From positions 1 through 40,407 of the forward strand of contig CACAWS010000009.1 in the NCBI GenBank assembly GCA_902536295.1: DNA of 40,407 nucleotides, written 5' to 3'. The position numbers and the translations under genes are program-made. The DNA is from an uncultured SAR86 cluster bacterium. Its GTDB lineage: Bacteria > Pseudomonadota > Gammaproteobacteria > Magnimaribacterales > AG-339-G14. The notes under the pieces were generated by a model. The model was not told where the DNA came from. It saw nothing but the letters and a program-made list of their open reading frames with translations, and searched no databases. Below, in pieces: positions 23,856 through 33,725 of this stretch. Position 1 is the stretch's first letter. The number at the start of each line of letters is the position of its first letter.

Positions 23856-25220
23856 ATGCTTAAAGACGAACTCAGATCTATCTCTCCCTTAGATGGAAGA
23901 TACTCAACCAAACTTCTGACATTAGAAGAAAGATTCAGCGAATACGCCTTAATCAAATACCGATTAAAAGTCGAAATAGAATGGCTTATTTTTTTAAGCA
24001 GTCAGAAATCTATCGATTTTGTAGAACCTCTTTCGAAAAAAAGTATTGTGTCTCTTCGTAACTTAGTAGATGGGTTTTCTCTAAAAGACGCAAAGCAAGT
24101 AAAGAATATTGAGTCATCAACGAATCATGATGTAAAGGCAATTGAAATCTTCTTAGGAAAGAAATTTAATCAGCTTAAATTAGAAAAATATAAAGAGTTT
24201 ATTCACCTTTTCTGCACCTCAGAAGACATAAATAATTTATCTTACAGCCTCATGCTTCGAGATTATTTAGATTTAGAATTTACTGCAGAAATTCTCCAGT
24301 TGAAAAAAGAAATTAAAAGTAAGGCAAAAAAATGGGCAAAGATTTCAATGCTCTCTCACACTCATGGTCAAACGGCATCTCCAACAACTGTTGGCAAAGA
24401 ATTTGCAAATTTCTATTCTCGTATTGAATATCATCACCTTTTAATTAAAGGGCTTAAACCCTCTGGAAAAATTAATGGAGCAGTAGGTAATTACAATGCT
24501 CACTTATTAGTAAATAATAAAGTCAATTGGGTTATGTTTTCTAAGAAATTTGTAACCTCTTTAGGACTAGGTTGGACTAAATACACCACGCAAATCGAAC
24601 CAAAAGACACATTGGCCACATTGATTTCTTATCAAGAAAACTTAAATAATGTTTTGATAGATTTTTCTCAAGATATTTGGTTATACATCTCTAAAGGGTA
24701 CTTAAAACAACTAACAAAAGATAAAGAAGTAGGTTCTTCTACTATGCCGCATAAAGTCAATCCAATCGATTTTGAAAATGCTGAAGGAAATTTCAAATTG
24801 TCTATCTCTATGTTGAATTCAATAAAAGAGAAAACTCAAATTTCTAGAATGCAAAGAGATTTATCAGATTCGACTACGTTAAGAAATCTCGGATCTGCTC
24901 TCTCCTATTCACTTTTAGCAATGAAGTCTTTAATAAGAGGTTTAGGGAAGATAGAACCAAACAAAGATAAGCTATCTAGAGATTTAAATGAAAACTGGGA
25001 AGTTTTAACAGAAGCTATTCAGACTATTTTAAGAAAAAATAATATTGAAAATAGTTACGAAAAAATTAAAAAATTATCTAGAGGAAAATCGTTTGATAAA
25101 AATTCTTATTTAGCTATCATAGCCGCTTTGGATATAAGCGAAGAAGATAAAACTAAACTTTCAGTTTTAACTCCATTAAAATATGTAGGTTTAGCGGAGA
25201 AACTAGCCAAAGAAATATAA
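23856..25220 (+). CDS. purB: adenylosuccinate lyase
   Basis: Catalyses two steps of purine synthesis: SAICAR to AICAR and adenylosuccinate to AMP, each releasing fumarate. It is of the E. coli PurB type, about 454 residues from the ATG at 23856 (an upstream TTG at 23844 is possible but less likely). SPLDGRY is near the N-terminus, the catalytic His lies in SHTHGQTASPTTVGKE, and the fumarase/aspartase signature is GSSTMPHKVNPIDFENAEGN. The last segment is rich in Lys, in keeping with the AT-rich genome. It is downstream of mnmA on the same strand. Confidence 0.97.
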   Translation: MLKDELRSISPLDGRYSTKLLTLEERFSEYALIKYRLKVEIEWLIFLSSQKSIDFVEPLSKKSIVSLRNLVDGFSLKDAKQVKNIESSTNHDVKAIEIFLGKKFNQLKLEKYKEFIHLFCTSEDINNLSYSLMLRDYLDLEFTAEILQLKKEIKSKAKKWAKISMLSHTHGQTASPTTVGKEFANFYSRIEYHHLLIKGLKPSGKINGAVGNYNAHLLVNNKVNWVMFSKKFVTSLGLGWTKYTTQIEPKDTLATLISYQENLNNVLIDFSQDIWLYISKGYLKQLTKDKEVGSSTMPHKVNPIDFENAEGNFKLSISMLNSIKEKTQISRMQRDLSDSTTLRNLGSALSYSLLAMKSLIRGLGKIEPNKDKLSRDLNENWEVLTEAIQTILRKNNIENSYEKIKKLSRGKSFDKNSYLAIIAALDISEEDKTKLSVLTPLKYVGLAEKLAKEI

Positions 25221-25246
25221 AAATTTTCATAACTTTAGGAGAACAA

Positions 25247-26851
25247 ATGCTTAAATATGAAGAAATGATCTCTCACTATAAACAGCTTAGAGAGAACGAA
25301 CCTAATCTTTTAAAACATATAAATGCTGAAAGTGCTGCAAGAATGAGACTGCAGAACAGATTTCATACAGGTTTAGATATCGCAAGATATACGGCGGATA
25401 TCATGCATAAAGATATGAAAGATTACGACAATGATTCTGAAAATTACACTCAATCTCTCGGTTGTTGGCATGGATTCACTGCTCAACAAATGATGATGGA
25501 AATTAAGAAATCTCAAAAAACTACATCAAAATCTTATGTGTACTTGAGTGGATGGATGGTTGCAGCCTTAAGATCTCAATTCGGACCTCTTCCTGATCAG
25601 AGTATGCATGAAAAAACCGCTGTACCCGACTTGATTAAAGAAATTTACACATTTCTTAAAAGAGCAGATTCGGTTCAACTTCAACATCTTTTTGCAGAAC
25701 TTGATGAAGCATATAAAACCAATTCAGATACAAAAGAAATTATCAAAAAAATAGATAATTTTGAAACACATGTCGTTCCAATTATTGCCGACATCGATGC
25801 TGGATTTGGAAATGAAGAAGCTACATATTTATTAGCAAAAAAAATGATTCAAGCAGGAGCTTGTTGTATTCAAATTGAAAACCAAGTTTCCGATGAAAAA
25901 CAGTGCGGCCATCAAGATGGAAAAGTTACAGTGCCTCATGAAGATTTTCTAGCAAAGATAAATGCTGTCAGATACGCGTTTTTAGAATTAGGAGTTGAAA
26001 ATGGTTTAATAGTCGCCAGAACAGATTCTCTTGGAGCTGGACTTACTCAAAAAGTTCCAGTCGCTAAAGCTCCTGGTGATCTTGCTGATAAATATAACTC
26101 TTTTCTTGAAACTGAAGAAATTCATAACCTAGAAGAGTTAGCTGAAAATGACATAGCAATTCATCAAAACGGTATTCAAGTGAAGCCAGTAAGACTTCCT
26201 AACGGACTTTATAAGTTTAAAGACGGAACTGGGGTAGATAGAGTAGTTTTAGATTGTATTACCAGTCTTCAAAATGGAGCAGACTTGCTTTGGATTGAAA
26301 CTGAAAAACCAAACGTGGAACAAATAGCTTCCATGGTTAACAAAATAAGGGAGGTTGAGCCTAAAGCTAAACTCGTTTATAACAATTCTCCTTCATTTAA
26401 TTGGACACTGGCTTTCAGAGAACAAGTTTATAAAGAATGGTCAGAGTCTGGAAAAGATGTTTCGGCATATCCTGATCCAGATAAAGAACCGAGAGGACTA
26501 ATGGATATAAAATTTGATGATAGTGAATTGGCTGGCGAAGCAGATAAATTGATTCAAAATTTTCAAAAAGATGCGTCCAGAGAAGCGGGAATTTTTCATC
26601 ACTTGATCACCCTCCCAACTTATCATGAAACTGCACTTGGAACTGCAGTTTTAACAGAAGGCTATTTTGGTGATAAGGGTATGCTTGCTTATGTCAAAGA
26701 AATTCAAAGACAAGAAATTAGAAGGGACATGTCATCGGTTAAACATCAAGATTTAGCTGGGTCCACTGTTGGTGACACGCACAAAGAGTATTTTTCTGGT
26801 GATAACGCGTTGAAAGCTGGCGGTGCTGACAACACTATGAATCAATTTTAA
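25247..26851 (+). CDS. aceA: isocitrate lyase (long form)
   Basis: Splits isocitrate into succinate and glyoxylate, the first step of the glyoxylate shunt, allowing growth on acetate and fatty acids. It is the 530-residue subfamily found in Pseudomonas rather than the 430-residue E. coli type. The active-site loop reads SDEKQCGHQDGKVTVPHEDF, with the catalytic Cys in KQCGH, and the acidic metal site is PIIADIDAGFGNEEATYLL. A clean ribosome site AGGAG precedes the ATG. No malate synthase is in the window. The two acyl-CoA dehydrogenases nearby would feed acetyl-CoA into this shunt. It is convergent with nqrM, 12 bases apart. Confidence 0.97.
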   Translation: MLKYEEMISHYKQLRENEPNLLKHINAESAARMRLQNRFHTGLDIARYTADIMHKDMKDYDNDSENYTQSLGCWHGFTAQQMMMEIKKSQKTTSKSYVYLSGWMVAALRSQFGPLPDQSMHEKTAVPDLIKEIYTFLKRADSVQLQHLFAELDEAYKTNSDTKEIIKKIDNFETHVVPIIADIDAGFGNEEATYLLAKKMIQAGACCIQIENQVSDEKQCGHQDGKVTVPHEDFLAKINAVRYAFLELGVENGLIVARTDSLGAGLTQKVPVAKAPGDLADKYNSFLETEEIHNLEELAENDIAIHQNGIQVKPVRLPNGLYKFKDGTGVDRVVLDCITSLQNGADLLWIETEKPNVEQIASMVNKIREVEPKAKLVYNNSPSFNWTLAFREQVYKEWSESGKDVSAYPDPDKEPRGLMDIKFDDSELAGEADKLIQNFQKDASREAGIFHHLITLPTYHETALGTAVLTEGYFGDKGMLAYVKEIQRQEIRRDMSSVKHQDLAGSTVGDTHKEYFSGDNALKAGGADNTMNQF

Positions 26852-26863
26852 AGGTAACTAAAA

Positions 26864-27022
26864 TTAATCTTTAACCTTTCCACAAACCTTGCAGGTATCT
26901 CCTTTTTCAAGGTAGATGCCTCCGCAGCTAGGCTGCAAAGGTTTATTTTTAAGTATTAATCCTATGGCCATTCCTCCGATGGATAAAGCTACCACGATTA
27001 AAGAAAAAATTATTGTTGCCAT
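26864..27022 (-). CDS. nqrM: Na+-NQR maturation protein NqrM
   Basis: A 52-residue membrane-anchored protein: one helix (about residues 3-24), then CGGIYLEKGDTCKVCGK with three of the conserved cysteines (positions 33, 44 and 47). NqrM is needed to insert the iron centre held by cysteines of NqrD and NqrE in the Na+-pumping NADH:quinone reductase. Family members usually have 60-80 residues, so this is a short version. It follows apbE by 7 bases at the end of the nqr operon, the normal place. It is too short for many ORF callers but the motif and context make it secure. Confidence 0.9.
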   Translation of the reverse strand: MATIIFSLIVVALSIGGMAIGLILKNKPLQPSCGGIYLEKGDTCKVCGKVKD

Positions 27023-27029
27023 TATTTTA

Positions 27030-27878
27030 CTATCTTAACATTTCTTGCCATCTGTCAGTAGATATCGACTTTATAACCTTATTATCTTTATAGATAAAAA
27101 AAGCAGCAAGATTATAGTTATCGGCTATGCTTAACCAATCTTCTTTTGATGCAAATAATGCGGTGGCCCAAGCATCTGCTTTCGCTGTAGAAACTTCATC
27201 AATTACAGACACAGACAATAAATTAGACTCCACAGAAATTTTTGATGAAGGATCTATGATATGGCCCGGATTTCTATAATTACCTGAGGTAGCTATAGAA
27301 AAATTTTTATTAACTTGAAATTCTTCAAATAATCTTTCTTCAAAAGTAGGATCTATGATTGCAAAAGTCCAATTTAACTGAGGTTTTTTTCCAGAAAATT
27401 TAATCTCTCCTCCTATCTCTACCATGTAATTTGTTAAGCCGTAACTTTCTAAAATTTGACTTAATCTATCAACCGCATACCCCTTAGCAATGGAATTAAA
27501 GTCCCATTTACCATTTATGAAAACTTTATAATAGCCGCCCGATTTATAAGTAACTTCATCAGAAATTTCAATTAACTTGGAAAAATCTTCATACCCAATA
27601 GATCGGTTCCATTGCAGTGACTGATCTTGGTTTATCTGACTAATTGTTGAATTTTTATCATATAAAGAAAATATAGAATCTATCCTTTCAAGTTCATTAT
27701 TAATTTTTAATTCTAATTCCTGGTCTTTAAAATCTGTTGTATTTTTATAAAATTTTATTTGCCAGGTGGTTCCGAAGGCTTCACCGTTAACAACTGATTG
27801 ATTGCTAGAATTTGAGCAAGCAATTAAAAAAAGAGAGAGAAAAAAATAAGTAGAGGACCTAACCACCGAAGTCGTCAA
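27030..27878 (-). CDS. apbE: FAD:protein FMN transferase ApbE
   Basis: Covalently attaches FMN from FAD to threonines in NqrB and NqrC. The 282-residue protein has a lipoprotein signal with lipobox LIAC (Cys near residue 21), so it is tethered in the periplasm. Family motifs are [29 protein letters not shown], the [18 protein letters not shown] block and the metal/FAD-binding stretch [18 protein letters not shown]. Its start overlaps nqrF by 20 bases. It sits between nqrF and nqrM, as in other gammaproteobacteria. Confidence 0.95.
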   Translation of the reverse strand: MTTSVVRSSTYFFLSLFLIACSNSSNQSVVNGEAFGTTWQIKFYKNTTDFKDQELELKINNELERIDSIFSLYDKNSTISQINQDQSLQWNRSIGYEDFSKLIEISDEVTYKSGGYYKVFINGKWDFNSIAKGYAVDRLSQILESYGLTNYMVEIGGEIKFSGKKPQLNWTFAIIDPTFEERLFEEFQVNKNFSIATSGNYRNPGHIIDPSSKISVESNLLSVSVIDEVSTAKADAWATALFASKEDWLSIADNYNLAAFFIYKDNKVIKSISTDRWQEMLR

Positions 27879-29091
27879 ACATTATGTTTTCTGGTTCTAC
27901 TCCAAGACTATCGAGCATTTTAAAGCATGCTTCCATCATCATAGGGGGACCGCACAGATAATACTCACAATCTTCAGGCGCAGGATGATCTTTAAGGTAA
28001 TTTTCTAGAAGAACCTGATGAATAAACCCAGTTTTGCCGTCCCAATTATCATCGTCTAATGGATCTGATAACGCAGCGTGCCAAGAAAAGTTCTCATATT
28101 TATCTTGAAGCTTATTGAAATCGTCAACATAAAACATTTCTTTTAAACTTCTTGCGCCATACCAGAAACTAATTTTCCTTGAAGAATCTAGTCGGAGAAG
28201 CTGATCAAATATATGAGATCTCATTGGAGCCATCCCTGCTCCGCCACCGATAAAAACCATTTCGTTTAAGGTATCTCTCGCCATAAATTCTCCGAAAGGA
28301 CCAAAGATGGTTAATTTATCTCCTGGTTTAAGATTAAATAAATAAGAAGAAGCTTCACCAGGAGGAAAACTTGTTCCCGGAGGAGGAGAAGCAATACGAA
28401 TATTAAATTTCATTATCCCTTTTTCTTCGGGATAATTTGCCATGGAATAAGCCCTAATCACTGGGACTCCAACTGTTGAAACATTTTCAAAAACTTTAAA
28501 TTTTTCCCAATCACCTTTATAAATATCTTGAATGCTGAAGGACTTATAATCTGCCTTGTAAGGTGGAATTTCCATTTGTACATAACCGCCCGCATCAAAA
28601 CCAACATCTTCACCATCTGGAAGCTTTAAAACTAACTCTTTTATAAAAGTGGCTACATTGTCATTAGATAAAACTGTCGTCTCCCATCTCTTAACGCCAA
28701 AAACCTCATCAGGTATTTGAATTTTCATATCTCCCTTTACAGGAACTTGGCATGACAAACGCCAATTATTTTTCTTTTCTCGATTATTAAAATGTGCTTC
28801 TTCAGTAGATAAAATTGATCCACCACCATCAAAAACCTGACAACGACACTGCGCACAAGTACCTCCACCACCGCAAGCTGAAGATAGAAACAAATTTTGA
28901 TCAGCAAGAGTTTGTAATAACTTTCCTCCAGCTGGAACGCTTATAGTTTTCTCAGGGTCTCCATTAATTTCAACACTAACATTTCCAGTTGAAACTAGTC
29001 TTGACCTAGCCAACAAGATGACAAAAATCATTAAATTTACAATGATAGTAAATGAAACAATTCCTAAAATAATTTCGATAGTGTCAACCAT
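27859..29091 (-). CDS. nqrF: Na+-NQR subunit F (NADH dehydrogenase module)
   Basis: The entry point for electrons from NADH in Na+-translocating NADH:quinone oxidoreductase. The 410 residues start with a membrane helix (about 5-27). A ferredoxin domain with [2Fe-2S] ligands in [16 protein letters not shown] follows, then the FAD-binding RAYSMANYP and the NADH-binding [11 protein letters not shown] and [10 protein letters not shown]. Length matches Vibrio NqrF (407). It overlaps nqrE by a base and apbE by 20. Confidence 0.98.
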   Translation of the reverse strand: MVDTIEIILGIVSFTIIVNLMIFVILLARSRLVSTGNVSVEINGDPEKTISVPAGGKLLQTLADQNLFLSSACGGGGTCAQCRCQVFDGGGSILSTEEAHFNNREKKNNWRLSCQVPVKGDMKIQIPDEVFGVKRWETTVLSNDNVATFIKELVLKLPDGEDVGFDAGGYVQMEIPPYKADYKSFSIQDIYKGDWEKFKVFENVSTVGVPVIRAYSMANYPEEKGIMKFNIRIASPPPGTSFPPGEASSYLFNLKPGDKLTIFGPFGEFMARDTLNEMVFIGGGAGMAPMRSHIFDQLLRLDSSRKISFWYGARSLKEMFYVDDFNKLQDKYENFSWHAALSDPLDDDNWDGKTGFIHQVLLENYLKDHPAPEDCEYYLCGPPMMMEACFKMLDSLGVEPENIMFDDFGG

Positions 29092-29702
29092 TACAAACTA
29101 ATCCCTCCGAACGACATAAATCCAAAAGACATTAAGCCAACAGTGATAAAAGTTATGCCTAGTCCTTGTAAGCCCTCGGGAATGTCACTATATTTCAATT
29201 TTTCTCTTATTCCAGCAAGCATGGCAATAGCAAGTGCCCAACCAATGCCAGCGCCTAAGCCATAAACGACGCTTTCACCGAAAGCTAAACTTTTTTCCAC
29301 CATGAACAATGAGGCACCTAAAATCGCACAATTTACTGTTATTAAGGGGAGAAAAACTCCCAAGGCGTTGTACAAAACCGGAACATATTTATCCAAAAAC
29401 ATTTCAAGAATTTGAACAACTGCAGCAATGATGCCAATGTAACTAATCAATCCAACGAATTCTAAAGACACTTCTGGATAACCTAACCATGCCAAAGCCC
29501 CTTCTTTTAAAACATATGTGTAAATTAAGTTGTTTAAGGGAACAGTTATACCAATCACAACTATAACTGCAATTCCTAATCCAATAGCAGCTTCAATTTT
29601 TTTTGAAATTGCTATAAACGTACACATGCCAAGAAAAACTGAAAGCGCTATGTTTTCTATAAAAATTGAGTTAACTAAAATACTTAAATATTGCTCAAGC
29701 AT
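29091..29702 (-). CDS. nqrE: Na+-NQR subunit E
   Basis: A 203-residue, six-helix inner-membrane subunit of Na+-NQR. It is homologous to NqrD in inverted topology; together they hold an intramembrane iron centre. The relevant cysteines are visible in [15 protein letters not shown] near residue 26 and [14 protein letters not shown] near residue 120. It overlaps nqrD by 8 bases and nqrF by 1. Confidence 0.97.
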   Translation of the reverse strand: MLEQYLSILVNSIFIENIALSVFLGMCTFIAISKKIEAAIGLGIAVIVVIGITVPLNNLIYTYVLKEGALAWLGYPEVSLEFVGLISYIGIIAAVVQILEMFLDKYVPVLYNALGVFLPLITVNCAILGASLFMVEKSLAFGESVVYGLGAGIGWALAIAMLAGIREKLKYSDIPEGLQGLGITFITVGLMSFGFMSFGGISL

Positions 29703-30366
29703 GTTCTACCTTTATTTCTTTTGGAGCATTTTGTTTCATTGAAAATTCAGGAACTTCTACTTGTTCTTTTTTCCAAGATCTTAATGCCCAAATAAAAAGA
29801 CCAATTATTAAAAAAGATGCAGGAGGTAACAAAAAGAAATTGTTTGGAATATACCACCCACCCTCAGTTGTCATTTGAAGAATTTGATATCCTAAAAGTT
29901 GACCACTTCCAATCAACTCTCTAATTGAGCCAACAATGATTAGAATTAAACTATAACCTAGACCGTTTCCAAAACCATCTAAAGCACTCATGGCAGGACC
30001 ATTTTGCATGGCATAGGCTTCTGCTCTACCCATTACAATACAGTTAGTGATAATCAAACCAACGAACACAGATAAGGTTTTACTAGTTTCATAATCATAA
30101 GCTTTTAAGAGCTGATCTACGATTATTACTAACGAAGAAATAATCGTCATTTGCACAATAATCCTAATGTTATTAGGAATAAAATTTCTTATTAAAGAAA
30201 TAAAAAAACTAGACAAAGTAATTGTAGCCGTCAGGGCCACGCACATAATTAAAGTAGGATAAAGCTTGCTCGTAACTGCTAAGGCAGAACATATTCCTAA
30301 AACTTGTAGAGCAATAGGATTGTCCTTGAAAAGTGGCGCAAATAAAACTTCAGAAGCTTTAGACAT
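29695..30366 (-). CDS. nqrD: Na+-NQR subunit D
   Basis: A 223-residue inner-membrane subunit, partner of NqrE. Six hydrophobic segments are present. Iron-centre cysteines are in [16 protein letters not shown] near residue 26 and [20 protein letters not shown] near residue 110. A polar C-terminal tail (from about 195) is typical. Overlaps nqrC by 8 bases. Confidence 0.97.
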   Translation of the reverse strand: MSKASEVLFAPLFKDNPIALQVLGICSALAVTSKLYPTLIMCVALTATITLSSFFISLIRNFIPNNIRIIVQMTIISSLVIIVDQLLKAYDYETSKTLSVFVGLIITNCIVMGRAEAYAMQNGPAMSALDGFGNGLGYSLILIIVGSIRELIGSGQLLGYQILQMTTEGGWYIPNNFFLLPPASFLIIGLFIWALRSWKKEQVEVPEFSMKQNAPKEIKVEHA

Positions 30367-31135
30367 TAGTGACCTCTTCTTTTAAATTAGACAAAAATTT
30401 TAAATACCCAAGATCGCCTAGCCAAAAAGCAAGCAAATTAGTTACTCCATTGCTGGTTAATGTCGCACCAGACAATCCATCAACTTTATAGTTTGAATCA
30501 GCTTCATTCATAGCCACTTTACCTTTAACAACTTTTATTAAAAGATTTCCTTTATCATCAAAAAGTTTTTTTCCATTCCATAAAGCTTTCCAAGCTGGAT
30601 TGTCTATTTCAGCTCCTAAACCTGGAGTTTCTTTATGCTCATAAAACTCTAACCCTACTATTGTATTTAAATCGTTTGATATAGCTAAATAACCATAAAG
30701 AATACCCCACAAGCCATAACCTCTGACCGGCAAAATAACGGTGTTCAACTCATCATCCCTATATTCTAAAAAAACTTTCGAATAATTTTCTCTAACCTTT
30801 ATCGTAGCTATATCTTCTGCAGAACTAAGATTAATGTACTTGGAATTGTCTTGAAGTTCTTTTGATAGATCATATCCGCTTGGATCTAAATCGGTAAAAT
30901 TACCAGTGTCTAGGTCTATAATTATTTCTTCTATGGAATTGTAAGCATCCGAGACGCTTCCATAAAAATCTTCAAGATTTGCAGCGGCAACAATTTTCTT
31001 TTGTTGATCTAAAATTATGTTCTGTTTTTGTAATTGTTTTAATCCTACAGCTATAAAAGAAATAACAGCAGCACAAATCAGACATAATCCTAATCCGATG
31101 AAAATAGTATTTTTAATACTGTCTTTATTTTGCAT
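30359..31135 (-). CDS. nqrC: Na+-NQR subunit C
   Basis: A 258-residue subunit with one N-terminal membrane helix (about 11-32) and a periplasmic FMN domain. The flavinylation motif [13 protein letters not shown] near residues 222-234 holds the Thr that ApbE modifies. [13 protein letters not shown] and the acidic ETPGLGAEI loop are conserved. It overlaps nqrB by 11 bases and nqrD by 8. Confidence 0.97.
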   Translation of the reverse strand: MQNKDSIKNTIFIGLGLCLICAAVISFIAVGLKQLQKQNIILDQQKKIVAAANLEDFYGSVSDAYNSIEEIIIDLDTGNFTDLDPSGYDLSKELQDNSKYINLSSAEDIATIKVRENYSKVFLEYRDDELNTVILPVRGYGLWGILYGYLAISNDLNTIVGLEFYEHKETPGLGAEIDNPAWKALWNGKKLFDDKGNLLIKVVKGKVAMNEADSNYKVDGLSGATLTSNGVTNLLAFWLGDLGYLKFLSNLKEEVTNV

Positions 31136-32348
31136 TTAAAACCTTATTTCTATAACTAATATTTCTGGAAACGACAAAGTGGTCAATTAAAGGAGAGAGC
31201 AAATTACCAAATAAGATTGCAAGCATCATTCCCTCTGGATAAGCAGGATTAAGCACTCTAATCATGATGACCATAAATCCAATGACAAAACCGTAAATCC
31301 ATCGACCGGCATTAGTGTGAGAACCAGATACTGGTTCTGTAGCCATAAAAACTAATCCAAAAGCGTACCCGCCCATAACCATATGCCACCAAAAAGGCAT
31401 CTGAAACATAGGATTTGTATCACTTCCAACAAGGTTGAAAAAGTAACTTGTAACAACTGTTCCTAGAATGACTCCTCCAACAATTCGGTACGAGGCTATC
31501 TTTGTTACTAAAAGAATAGCAAGACCTAACAAAATTGCGATGGTAGATGTTTCGCCAATTGACCCCGGTACTAATCCAAAAAAAGCATTGCTCCATGTAT
31601 AAGCGTCAGGCATGCTTGCATATCCGTCCTGAGCGGAAATTCCAAGCATTGTCGCGGCTGTATATCCATCAACAGCTACCCAGGACATGTCTCCTGACCA
31701 TGAAGCCGGATAAGCAAAATATAAAAAAGCTCTTCCAGTCAAAGCTGGATTTAAAAAGTTCTTACCTGTGCCACCAAAAATTTCTTTACCAATTACGAGA
31801 CCAACACTAATTCCCAAAGCTACTTGCCACAATGGAGCGTCTGGCGGACAAGATAAAGCGAACAGAACTGTGGTGACAAAAGCTCCTTCGCTAATTTCAT
31901 GTTGGCGCACAACGGCAAAAATCATTTCCCAAGCAATTCCAACAAAAAATGTTACCAGATAGATCGGAATAAAATAAATTGCCCCATAAGAAATACAATC
32001 CAAAATACTATTTGGATCAAGGCCTGAAAATAATTGTACCAAAGGCCAATGCCAATCCTTTAAGTGTTCTCCACCCGCTAAGTTGATTGCTTCAAGCGCT
32101 GATAAAGCTTGATAACCAATGTTGTACATTCCAAAAAACATCGTTGGGAAAGTTGCGAGCCAAACTACAACCATGACTCTTTGTATATCGCTTCCATCCC
32201 TCACATGAGTAAGGCCGGAAGTTTTCCTTTCAGATGAATAAAAAAGATTTTCGAAAACATCAAAGAGAGGAAAAAATCGCGCAAATTTACCCTTACCTTC
32301 AAATAAAGGTTTTGACTTATCAAATAAGTTTCTTAGAGGATCACTCAT
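31125..32348 (-). CDS. nqrB: Na+-NQR subunit B
   Basis: The 407-residue, ten-helix core membrane subunit that carries sodium translocation, riboflavin and a covalent FMN. Conserved stretches include AWEMIFAVVRQHEISEGAFVT, FGGTGKNFLNPALTGRAFLYFAYP and the C-terminal MLAILFGNLLSPLIDHFVV. The expected flavinylation site reads VDGYTAATMLG instead of the common SGAT, keeping the acceptor Thr but with Ala at the Gly position. It follows nqrA immediately. Confidence 0.97.
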   Translation of the reverse strand: MSDPLRNLFDKSKPLFEGKGKFARFFPLFDVFENLFYSSERKTSGLTHVRDGSDIQRVMVVVWLATFPTMFFGMYNIGYQALSALEAINLAGGEHLKDWHWPLVQLFSGLDPNSILDCISYGAIYFIPIYLVTFFVGIAWEMIFAVVRQHEISEGAFVTTVLFALSCPPDAPLWQVALGISVGLVIGKEIFGGTGKNFLNPALTGRAFLYFAYPASWSGDMSWVAVDGYTAATMLGISAQDGYASMPDAYTWSNAFFGLVPGSIGETSTIAILLGLAILLVTKIASYRIVGGVILGTVVTSYFFNLVGSDTNPMFQMPFWWHMVMGGYAFGLVFMATEPVSGSHTNAGRWIYGFVIGFMVIMIRVLNPAYPEGMMLAILFGNLLSPLIDHFVVSRNISYRNKVLNAK

Positions 32349-33704
32349 TTAACCTTCTTCTTCAATTTTCGTAAGCATTTCCCTCAATAATGAACCGTAA
32401 TCATATTTACTAGGACAAGAATAAGTGCAAAGAGCTAGGTCTTCTTCATCCAATTCTAATACTCCGAGTTTTTGAGCCGTTTCAGTATCGCCGACAACTA
32501 TACTACGCAACAATTGTGTAATCATTATCTTATAAGGAAAAATATCCTCATATATTCCTAATGGAACTATGGCTCGATCTGATCCATTCATAGCTGTGGA
32601 GTAGTTTAAACTCAGACCTTTCTCTTTTAATTTAGTAAAGAAAACACGCAAAAAAGAATGTTTCTTCAACCCAGGTCTTAAGAAATTTAAAAATTCTCGA
32701 TCGCTTTTGTTCACCTCTCGAAGAACTGTTATTTGGTTATGATATCTTCCTAAGAAATTCTCAGGAGCTTTAGCTTCAGAACCATTAAGAACAGAGCCAG
32801 AAATAATTCTATTGCTTTCTCCTTCAATTTTCCCAATCAGTATTTCATCTAAGTTTGCTCCATTCTCTGAAACAATCATTCCTGGTTGAGATACCATCGG
32901 ACCGCTCAAAGAAAGTTTTTTTGTATTATCAAGAAGACCTGTTTTGAAAAGTTTTCCGATCATTAAAACTTCTTGATAACCAATAGTCCAAATTTGATTA
33001 GTAAGAGATGCAGGAGAAATAGTATGAATCTGTGTACCAACCAACCCTACAGGATGAGGTCCATCAAATTCATAATAATATAAGTTTTCTAAATCGAGCT
33101 TTTCTATATTTGAAGAAGGTTTAGTTGAAACGTTGACTGAATTTTTTGCAAGACGCATCATGACTTTTATGCCGACATTAAAAAAATCTTCTTCAGATTT
33201 TATGATCTCTTCAGGATCAACGCTTAAAGGATTTGAATCAATTAAAGAAATGAAAATATCATTTGGGCGTTCATTAATTTTTGGGATTTTTGAAAAAGGT
33301 CTAGTTTTCAAGACAGTCCATAATCCAGACTTGACCAAAATGTTTACAACGTCCTCCTCAGAAAGATCGGATAAGTTTTGAGAAGATATAAAATCAAATT
33401 GCTCTTGATCGTCTTGTTTTTTTTCAATAATCAAAGATAGAAAGGCTCTTCTTTCACCTCGATTAATACTTGAAACAACTCCTGATACTGGAGCTGTAAA
33501 AATCACTCCTGGGTTTTTTTTGTCTTCAAATAATGGTTGCCCTTTAATTACATTTTCATTTTCCTGAACCAACATGGTTGGTTTCATGCCATGGTAATCC
33601 TTTCCGAGAACCCCGATAGACTTCGATGCAACTTCGTGAACAATTGACGTGTCAGGTTTACCTTTGATAGGTATTTCTAGTCCTTTTTTTATTTTAAAAA
33701 CCAT
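32349..33704 (-). CDS. nqrA: Na+-NQR subunit A
   Basis: The 451-residue cytoplasmic subunit of Na+-NQR, the only one without membrane helices; it contacts quinone and NqrB. Recognisable parts are the N-terminal IKKGLEIPIKGKP, the barrel-sandwich PVSGVVSSINRGERRAFLSL, GPHPVGLVGTQIHTISP, and the C-terminal LEFDxxD-like ELDEEDLALCTYSCPSKYDYGSLLREML. First gene of the nqr set, 21 bases after gap, with no gap-sized promoter between, so the set may be read from the upstream acyl-CoA dehydrogenase/gap genes. Confidence 0.97.
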   Translation of the reverse strand: MVFKIKKGLEIPIKGKPDTSIVHEVASKSIGVLGKDYHGMKPTMLVQENENVIKGQPLFEDKKNPGVIFTAPVSGVVSSINRGERRAFLSLIIEKKQDDQEQFDFISSQNLSDLSEEDVVNILVKSGLWTVLKTRPFSKIPKINERPNDIFISLIDSNPLSVDPEEIIKSEEDFFNVGIKVMMRLAKNSVNVSTKPSSNIEKLDLENLYYYEFDGPHPVGLVGTQIHTISPASLTNQIWTIGYQEVLMIGKLFKTGLLDNTKKLSLSGPMVSQPGMIVSENGANLDEILIGKIEGESNRIISGSVLNGSEAKAPENFLGRYHNQITVLREVNKSDREFLNFLRPGLKKHSFLRVFFTKLKEKGLSLNYSTAMNGSDRAIVPLGIYEDIFPYKIMITQLLRSIVVGDTETAQKLGVLELDEEDLALCTYSCPSKYDYGSLLREMLTKIEEEG

Positions 33705-33725
33705 TGCTTGCAGAGACTAATGTGT

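Noticed and set aside
26850-26879. Inverted repeat AAAGGT/ACCTTT between aceA and nqrM as a bidirectional terminator
   Set aside because: The stem is 6 bp with a long loop and lacks a T tract on the plus strand, and most of it lies inside the nqrM coding region.
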